DNA from: an uncultured Bacteroidales bacterium
GTDB lineage: Bacteria; Bacteroidota; Bacteroidia; Bacteroidales; UBA932
Direction of reading: 5' to 3'
Length of the DNA: 64,000 nt
NCBI GenBank assembly: GCA_946403855.1
Contig: CAMJBH010000009.1
Coordinates: 34,791 to 98,790, forward strand
Shown here: positions 36,697 to 45,258 of the stretch, piece after piece
Numbering within the stretch: the first letter of the stretch is position 1
Layout of the letters: each line of letters begins with the position of its first letter
Notes under the pieces: generated by a model
Told to the model about the DNA's origin: nothing
Database searches by the model: none
What the model saw: only the letters and a program-made list of their open reading frames with translations
Program-made: the position numbers and the translations under genes

Positions 36697-37191
36697 ATGA
36701 AAAAATGTCTTATAGTCGCTATCGCTGACAACAATGGAATAGGAGTGAAAGGGGACCTGCCCTGGCACATTTCCGAAGATCTTAAATACTTCAAAAGCGT
36801 CACCGCCGGTTATCCCGTGATCATGGGGCGCACTACCTATTTCTCCCTGCCTTTCAGGCCGTTGAAAGGGCGTAAGAACATAGTGCTCAACCTGGGCGGC
36901 GAGCCCATTCAGGAGGTCTGCTGCGTGTATTCTTTCGACGAGGCCTACAAAGAGGCAGAGGCCACCGGCAAAGACAAATGCTTCGTCATGGGCGGGGCGT
37001 CTGTGTACCGTGCCGCCTTGCCGGACATGGACCGCCTCTATATCACCCATGTGCATACTGTCGTAGAAGGGGCAGATGTTTTCTTCCCTGAAATCGATCC
37101 GGCAATCTGGGAGCGTGTCTGCACCTCCGAGACCCATACCGACCCCGAAACCGGCTACACCTTCGAGTTCGTCATCTACGAACGCCGCTGA
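36697..37191 (+). CDS. folA: Dihydrofolate reductase
   Basis: FolA reduces dihydrofolate with NADPH, regenerating the cofactor oxidised by ThyA. ATG 36697 gives 164 residues, the usual length, starting MKKCLIVAIADNNGIGVKGDLPWH with the substrate Glu in the ISEDLKYFK helix; further MGRTTYFSLPFRPLKGRKNIVL, FVMGGASVYR and YITHVHTVVEGADVFFPE. An open extension upstream runs through the long hairpin and is rejected. A terminator follows. Confidence 0.96.
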   Translation: MKKCLIVAIADNNGIGVKGDLPWHISEDLKYFKSVTAGYPVIMGRTTYFSLPFRPLKGRKNIVLNLGGEPIQEVCCVYSFDEAYKEAEATGKDKCFVMGGASVYRAALPDMDRLYITHVHTVVEGADVFFPEIDPAIWERVCTSETHTDPETGYTFEFVIYERR

Positions 37192-37195
37192 CCGA

Positions 37196-37232
37196 AAAAC
37201 GGCCCGCAGAGCGGAGCCGTTTTGGATTTTTT
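37196..37232 (+). terminator. Intrinsic terminator after folA
   Basis: Stem AAAACGGC/GCCGTTTT with a 12-nt loop, followed by GGATTTTTTT. Confidence 0.8.
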
Positions 37233-37276
37233 TAAAAAATCACGATATTTGGAAGGTCTAAACGGTTAGTTAGCAG

Positions 37277-38641
37277 ATGATACCTTCCAAAAGAGAGCAG
37301 TTCGGAAGTTCCTTTACCTTTATTTTGGCCATGGCCGGGTCCGCAATTGGACTGGGCAATATCTGGCGTTTCCCTTTTATGGTAGGGGAACATGGAGGCG
37401 GCGCATTCATCGTGGCATACTTAATCTGCAGCATGTTTATAGCGCTCCCTTGTTTCTTGTGTGAATCGTTGATCGGAAAACGGGCTCGCGTGGGTGCGTA
37501 CGGCGCTTTTGAGAAGCTTGCTCCCGGCAGCAAGTGGAAGTGGGTAGGGGCCGTGTGCGTTTTCGCCTGTTTTATAATCATTTCCTACTATTGTGTGGTA
37601 GGGGGGTGGTCTTTTGACTTTCTGGTCCGTTCGTTCACCGAAGGGCTCTCTCCTGCGCACCCCGAAGAAGCCGTGGGCATTTTCGGCAAGATGGCCTCCT
37701 CGCCGCTGGAATCGCTGACTGCATTTATGTTGTTTTTCGGAGCCACGGCGCTTATAGTGCTGGGCGGCGTCAAGAAGGGCATAGAGAAGTTCACCAAGAT
37801 CACCACGCCCATGCTTTTCGTCCTCATGCTGGCCATCGTAGTGTATTCGGTCACATTGCCCGGATCGTCGGCGGGAATTAAATACATCATGCAGCCGGAC
37901 CTTTCTAAGCTCGGGGCTTCAGGCTGGGCTTGCGCCCTCGGGCAGGCCTTCTTCTCCATGTCGCTGGGTGTCGGCACTGTGCTTATTTATTCTTCTTACA
38001 TGCAGAAGGATGACAGCGTGCTGAAGTCGGGTTTCTGGACCTCTGGATTCGACTCCGGCTTTGCAATCATAGCCGCCCTTGCCGTAATGCCGGCCGTGTT
38101 TTCCGCAGGCATTGAGCCCGGGGCCGGCCCGTCGCTTGTCTATGAAACCCTGCCGTATATTTTTGCCAGCATGGGCATAGAGGCTCCTGTCACCAGCCGC
38201 ATTGTTACCTTCATCTTTTTCCTGGCCATACTTATGGCGGCGCTCACATCGTCTATATCCATGTTCGAAGTGTGCGTGGAGCATGCCATGGAGCGCTTTA
38301 AATGTAAGCGCTGGCATGCCGTGCTGCTGTTTTTCGTGCCGGTGATGATTCTTGGAGGCCTGTGCACTTTGTCTTTCGGGTGCATGAGCGGCGTCCGCCT
38401 GTTCGACAAGACGATTTTCGATCTGTGCGACTACCTGTGCTCCAATATCCTGATGACGCTCGGAGCTCTTGCCTTTACGATTTTTGTGGGGTGGAAGATG
38501 CCGGCGGCAGAGGCCCGCGAGGAGTTCACCAACGGCGGGACACTCAAGTTCAGCGGCCGCATATTCAATGCCTTCCGCTTCCTTGTCAGGTGGGTGATTC
38601 CTCCGGTAATACTGCTTATCTTTATCAGTAACCTTTTGTAG
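37277..38641 (+). CDS. Sodium-dependent transporter of the neurotransmitter:sodium symporter (NSS) family
   Basis: The 454-residue inner-membrane protein begins with the conserved NSS start FTFILAMAGSAIGLGNIWRFPFMVGEHGGGAFI near residues 14-45, carrying the Na1/Na2 site residues of helix 1. About eleven further hydrophobic segments follow, including YYCVVGGWSFDFL and FFSMSLGVGTVLIYSSYM (helix 6 with the unwound region). Bacterial members import amino acids with Na+; substrate unknown. A short convergent terminator separates it from the VWA gene. Confidence 0.92.
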   Translation: MIPSKREQFGSSFTFILAMAGSAIGLGNIWRFPFMVGEHGGGAFIVAYLICSMFIALPCFLCESLIGKRARVGAYGAFEKLAPGSKWKWVGAVCVFACFIIISYYCVVGGWSFDFLVRSFTEGLSPAHPEEAVGIFGKMASSPLESLTAFMLFFGATALIVLGGVKKGIEKFTKITTPMLFVLMLAIVVYSVTLPGSSAGIKYIMQPDLSKLGASGWACALGQAFFSMSLGVGTVLIYSSYMQKDDSVLKSGFWTSGFDSGFAIIAALAVMPAVFSAGIEPGAGPSLVYETLPYIFASMGIEAPVTSRIVTFIFFLAILMAALTSSISMFEVCVEHAMERFKCKRWHAVLLFFVPVMILGGLCTLSFGCMSGVRLFDKTIFDLCDYLCSNILMTLGALAFTIFVGWKMPAAEAREEFTNGGTLKFSGRIFNAFRFLVRWVIPPVILLIFISNLL

Positions 38642-38648
38642 AAACTGC

Positions 38649-38673
38649 TAAGGCATAAGCAACTTATGCCTTA
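38649..38673. terminator. Bidirectional hairpin between NSS transporter and VWA genes
   Basis: 11-bp perfect stem TAAGGCATAAG / CTTATGCCTTA with a 3-nt loop between two convergent stop codons. T-tracts are weak. Confidence 0.6.
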
Positions 38674-38680
38674 ACGGAAC

Positions 38681-39886
38681 CTATTCGAGGTACTTGTCTA
38701 TCAGCCGGATCATCAGGTCGGAGAGAAGTTCTACCTTGTATTCCCCGATCGTGGGCTCAATGTGGTCGCCGCCTATGCCGCTGTCGTTGGTAAGGAACAC
38801 ATAGGTGCCGTTGGTGGTGATGGAGAAGAGACGGAGCATGAATTCAGTGCTTTTGTCCACGCCGCTGGACGCCACGGGAATGAGCTTGATGCCCTGTGCC
38901 GCATAGTATTCGATAGACTCGTGCAGGCTTGCCACCACTCCCTGTTCATCGATATGGGCCGGTGCGTCAAGGAGCATGAATGCCAGCTTGGTACGAGCCT
39001 CGTTTCTCCATGACAGCTTCTGGATAGAGTGCTCCAGCGCAGTGTGAACCGCCTCCGGATAGTCTCCTCCGCCGTTTGCGCCCTGCTTGCCGATGAATGA
39101 GACGGTCTCATTCACATTGCCGGAGAACTGGGACACCTTGGTCACGTATTCGTCCCCTTTATCCCTGTAGAACAGGGCCCCGGTGCGCAGGTCTGTGGAC
39201 GAGTGCTCGCTCTTGACCTTGTTCAGAATGTCCATCAAATCTGCTTTCAGGAAAGCAATTTCGTCGAGCATGGAGCCGGTGGCATCTACGATGAACAGAA
39301 TATCGGCCTGCTTTGGCAGCTCTTTGGCGGCGTTGAGGGTGTATTCATTCATCAAGAGTCCGCTTTCGAAGGTGCTCACCTGCGGCGAACCGCTCATTGC
39401 GGTGTCGTTCAGCATGATGCTCAGGTTGCCGTCGGCATTGGTCCGGTCGAACATTCCCACCCAGCAGTCGGCACGCCCAAGGTTGTCGGTGCGGGACTTC
39501 CATATAACCTTATTGCCGTTTTTGAGGTACACAGACACCCCTGCGGCAGGTTTTCCGGCACCGTCAGAAACCTTCACGGCAACGCGCGAGCTCGTGTTGA
39601 AGCCCCAGTCTGCGGTGTATTTGTAGAAGCCTTCTTTTTCTTGGTCTTGCGAAGGTGTCATGAGGTCTCCCCAGAAGGACCAGTTGTCCAGGTCGTTCCA
39701 CTCGCCGGCCGTGATTTTCCCGGCAAGGTCCTGTTGGCCGCCCTGGCCGCCGCCTTCTGACGGTAGGCCAATGGCAGAGTCGGAATCCCTTATGGGGGCA
39801 TCGAATGAATAATCACCCTTGGTGCATGAAATACAGGCCAGTGCCATGGCGCAGGCGAGAAACAATGTGTGAGCTAAAGCTTTCAT
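38681..39886 (-). CDS. Lipoprotein with von Willebrand factor A domain
   Basis: From ATG 39886 the 401-residue protein has a lipoprotein signal (lipobox ISC near residue 21), a short Gly-rich spacer, an Ig-like or carboxypeptidase-regulatory-like beta domain (SSRVAVKVSDGAGKPAAGVSVYL, near 95-125), and a VWA domain from about residue 195 with the MIDAS sequence IVDATGSMLDEI, later TGALFYRDKGDEY and GGGDYPEAVHTALEH. VWA domains bind ligands through a divalent metal. The longer open frame upstream crosses the divergent transporter gene and is rejected. Role unknown; possibly adhesion or surface assembly. Confidence 0.85.
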   Translation of the reverse strand: MKALAHTLFLACAMALACISCTKGDYSFDAPIRDSDSAIGLPSEGGGQGGQQDLAGKITAGEWNDLDNWSFWGDLMTPSQDQEKEGFYKYTADWGFNTSSRVAVKVSDGAGKPAAGVSVYLKNGNKVIWKSRTDNLGRADCWVGMFDRTNADGNLSIMLNDTAMSGSPQVSTFESGLLMNEYTLNAAKELPKQADILFIVDATGSMLDEIAFLKADLMDILNKVKSEHSSTDLRTGALFYRDKGDEYVTKVSQFSGNVNETVSFIGKQGANGGGDYPEAVHTALEHSIQKLSWRNEARTKLAFMLLDAPAHIDEQGVVASLHESIEYYAAQGIKLIPVASSGVDKSTEFMLRLFSITTNGTYVFLTNDSGIGGDHIEPTIGEYKVELLSDLMIRLIDKYLE

Positions 39887-39945
39887 GTTAATTACTTTGT
39901 ACACAAAATAAATACGTAATATTTGAAATCTTGCATGGGAATTAT

Positions 39946-39953
39946 TAACTTTG
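39946..39953 (+). promoter_or_regulatory. -7 promoter element of the UPF0324 transporter
   Basis: TAACTTTG, 30 nt before ATG 39984. Confidence 0.55.
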
Positions 39954-39983
39954 ATTCTTGAAAAAACGCTAAACCATTGTTTT

Positions 39984-41336
39984 ATGTCGAAGAAATCATC
40001 TTCAAAACTACTGCATACCGAAGACTGGCTTGCAGTATGGATAGGATTCATAATCATTGCGGCAGGCCTCGTGGCCGTGCTGACAGGCGCATTCGACTTT
40101 TCCGCGCTTAAATTCAAGACCTGGACCTGGGGAGAAACCCTCACCGGCGCCGCTGCGGCCAAGGTTGTGCCCTTGGGAGAGCAGCTTGCCAGCGGAGCTT
40201 TCTGGCTCAAGGGCTTGCTGACTCTGTGCGTGCTGGGAGTCCTTTTTGCCGTGGGCGCCAAGCTTACCGGAGAGAAATTCAGCAAGTTCATTCCGGCCTT
40301 TATCGGAGTGTTCGTGCTATCGGTTATAGTCCGTCTTATCAGCGCCGAGTTTACCCTCAACCGCTATCTCGAATGGGCCTTCTGGGCTCTCATCGTGGGC
40401 ATGCTGATTTCCAATACGATAGGCACTCCCGGGTGGCTCCGTCCCGCCGTCCGCACCGAATTTTACATCAAGACCGGCCTTGTGATAATGGGCTTCTCGG
40501 TGCTGTTCTCCAACATAGCCAAGTTCGGTCTTTACGGCCTTGGCATTGCTTGGGCGGTGACCCCCGTCGTGATTCTGTTCATGTGGTGGTTCGGCACAAA
40601 GGTGCTCAAGATTGACAACAAGCCGCTGGTCATCACCATGGCTTCGGCCACCAGCGTTTGCGGAACTTCGGCGGCAATAGCCTCCGGCGCCGCTTCCGGC
40701 TGCAAGAAGGACGACCTCACCATGACCATATCTATCTCCATCATATTCACCGTGTTGATGATGGTGCTCGAGCCCGTCATCATCAAAGCGTGCGGCATGA
40801 GCCCCATCATGGGCGGCGCGCTCATCGGCGGCACGGTGGACAGCACCGGCGCCGTGGCTGTGGCCGGCTCCGTGCTTGGCGGCGAGGGCGAAAAGGCCGC
40901 CGTGCTTGTGAAGATGATTCAGAACATCCTCATCGGCTTCATCGCCTTCTTCGTGGCACTGTTCTTCGCTACCAGCGTCAATCGTAAAGAGGGACAGAAA
41001 GTGGGCGCCAGTGAAATCTGGACCCGTTTCCCCAAATTCATCATCGGTTTCTTCGTGGCGTCCCTCGTGGCATCGTTCATCGTTCTGCCGCTCGCCGGCG
41101 CAGATCAGGTGAAGGCCGTCAACGGCGTGCTGGACCAGTATAAGAACTGGTGCTTCGTGCTGGCCTTCGTGAGCATAGGTCTGGACACCAACTTCCGCGA
41201 TATCGCCCGCCAGATGAAGGGCGGCAAGCCCCTGTGGCTCTACATCGTGGGTCAGACATTCAACATCGTGCTGACCTTCGCCGCTGTGTGGTTCCTGCTC
41301 TCCGGCGCTGTGTTCCCCGTGCCCGTGCTTGACTGA
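39984..41336 (+). CDS. UPF0324 family membrane protein (putative sulfate exporter, YeiH-like)
   Basis: A 450-residue polytopic membrane protein with 10 or more hydrophobic segments. The family hallmarks are GMLISNTIGTPGWLRPAVRTEFYIKTGLVIMG near residue 140-170 and ASATSVCGTSAAIASGAASGCKKDDL near 220-245, as well as the GGTVDSTGAVAVAG loop near 285. Proteins of this family are annotated as putative sulfate or sulfonate exporters on limited evidence. ATG 39984 is preferred to the upstream TTG inside the promoter. Its stop overlaps by one base (TGATG) with the start of a small membrane protein, so they are likely translated together. Confidence 0.88.
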   Translation: MSKKSSSKLLHTEDWLAVWIGFIIIAAGLVAVLTGAFDFSALKFKTWTWGETLTGAAAAKVVPLGEQLASGAFWLKGLLTLCVLGVLFAVGAKLTGEKFSKFIPAFIGVFVLSVIVRLISAEFTLNRYLEWAFWALIVGMLISNTIGTPGWLRPAVRTEFYIKTGLVIMGFSVLFSNIAKFGLYGLGIAWAVTPVVILFMWWFGTKVLKIDNKPLVITMASATSVCGTSAAIASGAASGCKKDDLTMTISISIIFTVLMMVLEPVIIKACGMSPIMGGALIGGTVDSTGAVAVAGSVLGGEGEKAAVLVKMIQNILIGFIAFFVALFFATSVNRKEGQKVGASEIWTRFPKFIIGFFVASLVASFIVLPLAGADQVKAVNGVLDQYKNWCFVLAFVSIGLDTNFRDIARQMKGGKPLWLYIVGQTFNIVLTFAAVWFLLSGAVFPVPVLD

Positions 41337-41617
41337 TGAAAGGTTTTTCGGACAGGGCCGGCAGCATAGCGGCGCTGGTCGTGGGCGTGCTGGTGCTGGC
41401 TGCGGCGGTGTACATCATGACGCACGGCCTCGGCCTCAACCCCGACCTTGACTTCGGCGCCGGCGCCTACTACTACGCCGACATTCCCGACTACCAGAAG
41501 ACCCTCGACTGGGACAGCTACACCGCGAAGCTTCCGTTCTGGGTGTACCTACTGCTGTTCCTGGGCTGGGGAGCCCTCATGTGGCGCCTTTGGAAGAAGC
41601 TGGACGGCCGGGGGTGA
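41336..41617 (+). CDS. Small two-helix membrane protein coupled to the UPF0324 transporter
   Basis: A 93-residue protein with a hydrophobic segment at residues 10-29 (IAALVVGVLVLAAAVYIM), a Tyr/Asp-rich loop (AYYYADIPDYQKTLDWDSY) outside the membrane, and a second helix at 67-83 (PFWVYLLLFLGWGALMW) before a basic tail. I recognise no family. The TGATG overlap with the transporter gene suggests an accessory subunit. Confidence 0.75.
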   Translation: MKGFSDRAGSIAALVVGVLVLAAAVYIMTHGLGLNPDLDFGAGAYYYADIPDYQKTLDWDSYTAKLPFWVYLLLFLGWGALMWRLWKKLDGRG

Positions 41618-41638
41618 CTGAAGGGAGCTCTGGCGTGG

Positions 41639-41871
41639 GCGTGCCAGGGGGTGTCTGCGCACCAAGTTCCCGGGCGTGTTGGCACCGCAGGTGTGCCCGG
41701 GGGTGTCTGCGCACCAAGTTCCTGAGTGTTCTGGGGCCTCGGGCGTGCCAGGGGGTGTCACAGAAAGCAGGGGGTGGCACGAAAAGGCCTCTTTTCGTAG
41801 CAGCCCCGTCTCGCCCCAGCACCCCCTGGCACGCAGGCAGGAGGAAAAAGCTCCCCGGCAAGTGATTACGA
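41639..41871. repeat. 52-bp tandem repeats leading into a 95-nt palindromic element
   Basis: The gap between the small membrane-protein gene and yraN holds no gene. Units begin at 41639, 41691 and 41743 (GCGTGCCAGGGGGTGTC and variants), a 52-bp period. The third runs into a 95-nt element, 41743-41837, with 15-bp terminal inverted repeats GCGTGCCAGGGGGTG / CACCCCCTGGCACGC and an inner CACGAAAAG-type hairpin. An almost identical element is at 42408-42502. Confidence 0.85.
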
Positions 41872-42255
41872 TTAATAAAAAAGTGGAATAAAGGCCTGAG
41901 GGTAATATTCGATCTCGGGTGCCGGCTCCCGAAACACTACGGACACGATGTCAAATTGGACTTCCAGTCCCGAGGGTAACCCCGCACGAACAGGAGCATT
42001 TAGAAATGCCTCCGCGGCCCATATCAATCTTTTGCGTTTGACGAAATCCACTTTTGATTCAGGCGCAACAGGCGAATCGCCGCTACGGGTTTTTACCTCG
42101 ACGATATGTAGTACACGGCCCTCAAGAGTAATAATGTCCAGCTCAAGATGGCCGGACCTCCAGTTTCGGCACACGATTCTCTGGCCAAGACCTGTCAAGA
42201 AAGAGCAAGCTTCTTCTTCTCCGCGCTTGCCGATAATCTGATTTGAAGTATTCAT
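41872..42255 (-). CDS. yraN: YraN family (UPF0102) endonuclease-like protein
   Basis: The 127-residue protein is a single UPF0102 domain of the PD-(D/E)xK nuclease fold: IGKRGEEEACSFL near residue 8-20, WRSGHLELDIITLEGRVLHIVEVKTRSG near 33-60 with the Asp and E-x-K metal site. Its biochemical role is uncertain; it is often linked to DNA or RNA metabolism. Both flanks are palindromic repeat clusters with the same 95-nt element in direct orientation. Confidence 0.88.
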   Translation of the reverse strand: MNTSNQIIGKRGEEEACSFLTGLGQRIVCRNWRSGHLELDIITLEGRVLHIVEVKTRSGDSPVAPESKVDFVKRKRLIWAAEAFLNAPVRAGLPSGLEVQFDIVSVVFREPAPEIEYYPQAFIPLFY

Positions 42256-42648
42256 AGTTTACAAATTTTGATAAAGATAAGAATAAAAAACATTTAATGA
42301 AACGAGCGCAGAGAGATTTGGCGGAAGGACCACCACAGACGTGCCGGGGCCTCGGGCGTGCCAGGGGGTGTCAGTGTTCCTTGTTCCTGAGGTTGCCGGA
42401 GCTTCGGGCGTGCCAGGGGGTGTCACAGATAGCAGGGGGTGGCACGAAAAGGCCTCTTTTCGTGGCAGCCCCGTCTCGCTCCAGCACCCCCTGGCACGCA
42501 GGCCAGCGGAAAAAGCCCCCTGCCTAACAGAATCGCGTCCGAAACCTGCCAGGCCGGCGGAAAAGCCCCCTGCCTGACAGAATCGCCCGCAGTTTGCCAT
42601 TTTCGGCAAAAAGCCGTATATTTGAAGACTATACAAACGAACGCGAAA
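42256..42648. repeat. Repeat cluster upstream of mutS with second copy of the 95-nt element
   Basis: Units start at 42356 and 42408 (52-bp period). The second is the 95-nt element 42408-42502, three differences from 41743-41837, and its inner CACGAAAAG/CTTTTCGTG hairpin is perfect. After it, two units containing AAAAGCCCCCTGCCT lie 50 bp apart (42511 and 42561). The mutS promoter follows. No gene is seen here. Confidence 0.85.
42617..42624 (+). promoter_or_regulatory. -7 promoter element of mutS
   Basis: TATATTTG, 24 nt before ATG 42649, directly after the repeat cluster. Confidence 0.6.
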
Positions 42649-45258
42649 ATGGCAAAAATCCTGGAAGATACCCCGCTCCTTAAACAGTACTTCGCCACCA
42701 AGGCACAGTACCCCGAAGCCTTGCTCCTCTACCGCGTGGGTGACTTCTACGAATGTTACTCCGACGATGCCGTCACCCTCAGCAAAGTCCTTGGAATGGT
42801 GCTTACGCGCCGCTCCAACGGCGAAAAGGGAGACACTCAGATGGCCGGATTCCCTCACCATGCCCTGGATACCTACCTGCCCAAACTTGTGCGGGCGGGC
42901 TTCAAGGTTGCCATCTGCGACCAGCTCGAAGATCCTAAACTCTCCCAGAATAAACTGGTCAAGCGCGGCGTGACGGAAATCCTGACCCCGGGCGTCGCTT
43001 TCGGCGAAACCATGCTAGACGGCAAAGAGCACAACTGGCTTGCCGGCCTCAGTTTCGACGGACCGGAATGCGGCGCCGCTTTCCTGGACGTCTCCACCGG
43101 CACCTTCAAGGTGGCCCAGGGAGCTACGGACTACATTTCCACGCTCCTGTACAGCTTCCGTCCCAAGGAACTCATTGTCCAGCGGGAGATCTTCCGGGCC
43201 GTCAAAGAGAAATACCCCGACTTCTACATCTCCGCCCTCGACGAATGGGCTTTTGTGCAGGACGCTGCAGCGGAAAAGCTCACCCGCCAGCTCGGAACCA
43301 CAAGCCTGAAAGGCTTCGCCATAGACCGCTATCCGCTTGCCATTCAGGCCGCCGGAGCCTTGGTCTTCTACCTCGAACAGACGCACCACACCGGCCTCAA
43401 AAACATCTGCAGCATAAGCCGCATCGACGAAGGCAGCTTCGTGTGGATGGACCGCTTCACCATACGCAACCTGGAGATTTTCCAGTCCAACGCGGGCCCC
43501 GAAGGCACGAGCCTGGTGGACGTCATAGACCGCTGCTCCTCGCCCATGGGAAGCCGCCTGCTGCGCGAATGGTTGTCGCTGCCCATTCTCGACGTAAATG
43601 CCCTCCAGGCCCGTTACGACGTGGTTCAGTTCTTCTACGACAACGAGGAAGCCCTGGACGAAATCCGCTCCCGCATCTCCGATATCGGCGACCTGGACCG
43701 CATCACAGCGCGTGCCGCCACCGGCAAAATCAACCCTCGCGAGATGATGCAGCTGTCCCGTTCCCTCGCCCAGATGACCCCCGTGCGCACCATGTGCGAA
43801 GGCACCGGCATCGCGGCCCTGGACAAGCTCGTCAAGGGCATGAAGGACACCGACCCGCTGCTGGAACGGATACGCTCCACAATGGCCGAAAACCCTGCCA
43901 TCCAAATCGGCAAGGGCGACGTCATTGCAACCGGCGTGAACAAGGAACTGGACGAGCTGCGCGCCATCTCCCACGGCGGCAAGGAATACTTGCAGCAGAT
44001 GCAGCAGCGGGAGATCGAACGCACCGGCATTAGTTCCCTCAAGATAGGCTACAACAACGTATTCGGCTACTACATCGAGGTGCGCAATTCCTTCCGCGAC
44101 CAGGTGCCGCCGGAATGGATACGCAAGCAGACGCTCGTCTCGGCGGAACGCTACATCACCGAGGAACTCAAGGAATACGAACGCCGCATCCTCACCGCCG
44201 AAGACTCCATCTACAGCCTCGAATCGGAAATCTACGCCGCTCTAGTGGCCGACGTCCAGCGGCGGATCAAAGACATACAGACCAACTGCCGCATCGTGGC
44301 CGCACTGGACGTGCTGCAAGGCTATGCCCGGCAGGCCATTGACCGTGGCTACTGCCGTCCCGAGATGGACAAGTCGCTGTCGTTCGACATCAAGGCGGGC
44401 CGCCACCCGGTGATTGAGACCATGATGGGCCCGGGCGAGGAATATGTGCCCAACGACATATCCATGGACAGCCGCAAAGACCAGATTATGGTGCTCACGG
44501 GTCCCAACATGGCCGGAAAATCGGCCCTGCTGCGCCAGACGGCCCTAATTGTGCTCATGGCGCAGGCCGGTTCGTGGGTCCCTGCCACGAAGGCCCGTAT
44601 CGGCGTGTTCGACAAGATATTCACCCGCGTCGGCGCCACCGACAACATCTCCCGCGGCGAGTCCACCTTCATGGTGGAAATGCTGGAGACGTCCATGATC
44701 ATGCACAACCTTTCCGAGCGTTCGCTGGTGCTGATGGACGAAATAGGCCGCGGCACTTCCACCTACGACGGCATGTCCATCGCACGCGCCCTCATTGAGT
44801 ACGTGCACCAGAATGGACACGGCGCCAAAACCCTGTTCGCCACCCATTACCACGAGCTCAACGACATGGAAAACCGCTTCCAGAGGGTGCATAACTGGCA
44901 CATTGCGGTGAAGGAAGAGGGACACGACGTCATCTTCCTCCGCAAGCTCGAACCCGGCGGCGTGGCCCACAGCTTCGGTATCCACGTAGCGCGCATGGCC
45001 GGCATGCCGCAGGAGGTGATTCAGTCGGCGGAAAGGACGCTCCGTGACCTGGAACGGCGCGAGAAGAACGCCGAGGCCCTGAGCCGCGACACCCACGACG
45101 ACGGCAGCGTGCAGCTGTCGTTCTTCCAGCTCGACGACCCCACGCTGAGCTCGCTCAAGGAGCAGCTCGACGCGGCCGACCTGGACAACATGACCCCGCT
45201 TCAGGCATTCGACCTGCTGCGTAAACTCAAAGAAGAAGTAGGAGCCGACAAATCATGA
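42649..45258 (+). CDS. mutS: DNA mismatch repair protein MutS
   Basis: MutS finds mismatches and starts strand-directed repair. ATG 42649 gives 869 residues, close to the usual 850-870. The mismatch-reading Phe-x-Glu is present in VGDFYECYSDDA near residue 30. Clamp and lever domains occupy the middle. The ATPase has Walker A TGPNMAGKSALLRQ near 620, the ST-motif NISRGESTFMVEM, Walker B LVLMDEIGRGTSTYDG near 695 and FATHYHEL near 728. The open frame upstream of 42649 runs through the repeat cluster and is rejected. It overlaps the next gene by ATGA, heading a five-gene run. Confidence 0.98.
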   Translation: MAKILEDTPLLKQYFATKAQYPEALLLYRVGDFYECYSDDAVTLSKVLGMVLTRRSNGEKGDTQMAGFPHHALDTYLPKLVRAGFKVAICDQLEDPKLSQNKLVKRGVTEILTPGVAFGETMLDGKEHNWLAGLSFDGPECGAAFLDVSTGTFKVAQGATDYISTLLYSFRPKELIVQREIFRAVKEKYPDFYISALDEWAFVQDAAAEKLTRQLGTTSLKGFAIDRYPLAIQAAGALVFYLEQTHHTGLKNICSISRIDEGSFVWMDRFTIRNLEIFQSNAGPEGTSLVDVIDRCSSPMGSRLLREWLSLPILDVNALQARYDVVQFFYDNEEALDEIRSRISDIGDLDRITARAATGKINPREMMQLSRSLAQMTPVRTMCEGTGIAALDKLVKGMKDTDPLLERIRSTMAENPAIQIGKGDVIATGVNKELDELRAISHGGKEYLQQMQQREIERTGISSLKIGYNNVFGYYIEVRNSFRDQVPPEWIRKQTLVSAERYITEELKEYERRILTAEDSIYSLESEIYAALVADVQRRIKDIQTNCRIVAALDVLQGYARQAIDRGYCRPEMDKSLSFDIKAGRHPVIETMMGPGEEYVPNDISMDSRKDQIMVLTGPNMAGKSALLRQTALIVLMAQAGSWVPATKARIGVFDKIFTRVGATDNISRGESTFMVEMLETSMIMHNLSERSLVLMDEIGRGTSTYDGMSIARALIEYVHQNGHGAKTLFATHYHELNDMENRFQRVHNWHIAVKEEGHDVIFLRKLEPGGVAHSFGIHVARMAGMPQEVIQSAERTLRDLERREKNAEALSRDTHDDGSVQLSFFQLDDPTLSSLKEQLDAADLDNMTPLQAFDLLRKLKEEVGADKS

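Noticed and set aside
39887..40360. N-terminal extension of the VWA lipoprotein
   Set aside because: It lies opposite the UPF0324 gene and would bury the lipoprotein signal.
41549..41891. Open frames in the repeat cluster beside yraN
   Set aside because: They exist on both strands of the same GC-rich palindromes and have no recognisable domain.
42439..42648. N-terminal extension of MutS
   Set aside because: It is repeat-encoded and upstream of the promoter; the normal MutS N-terminus begins at 42649.
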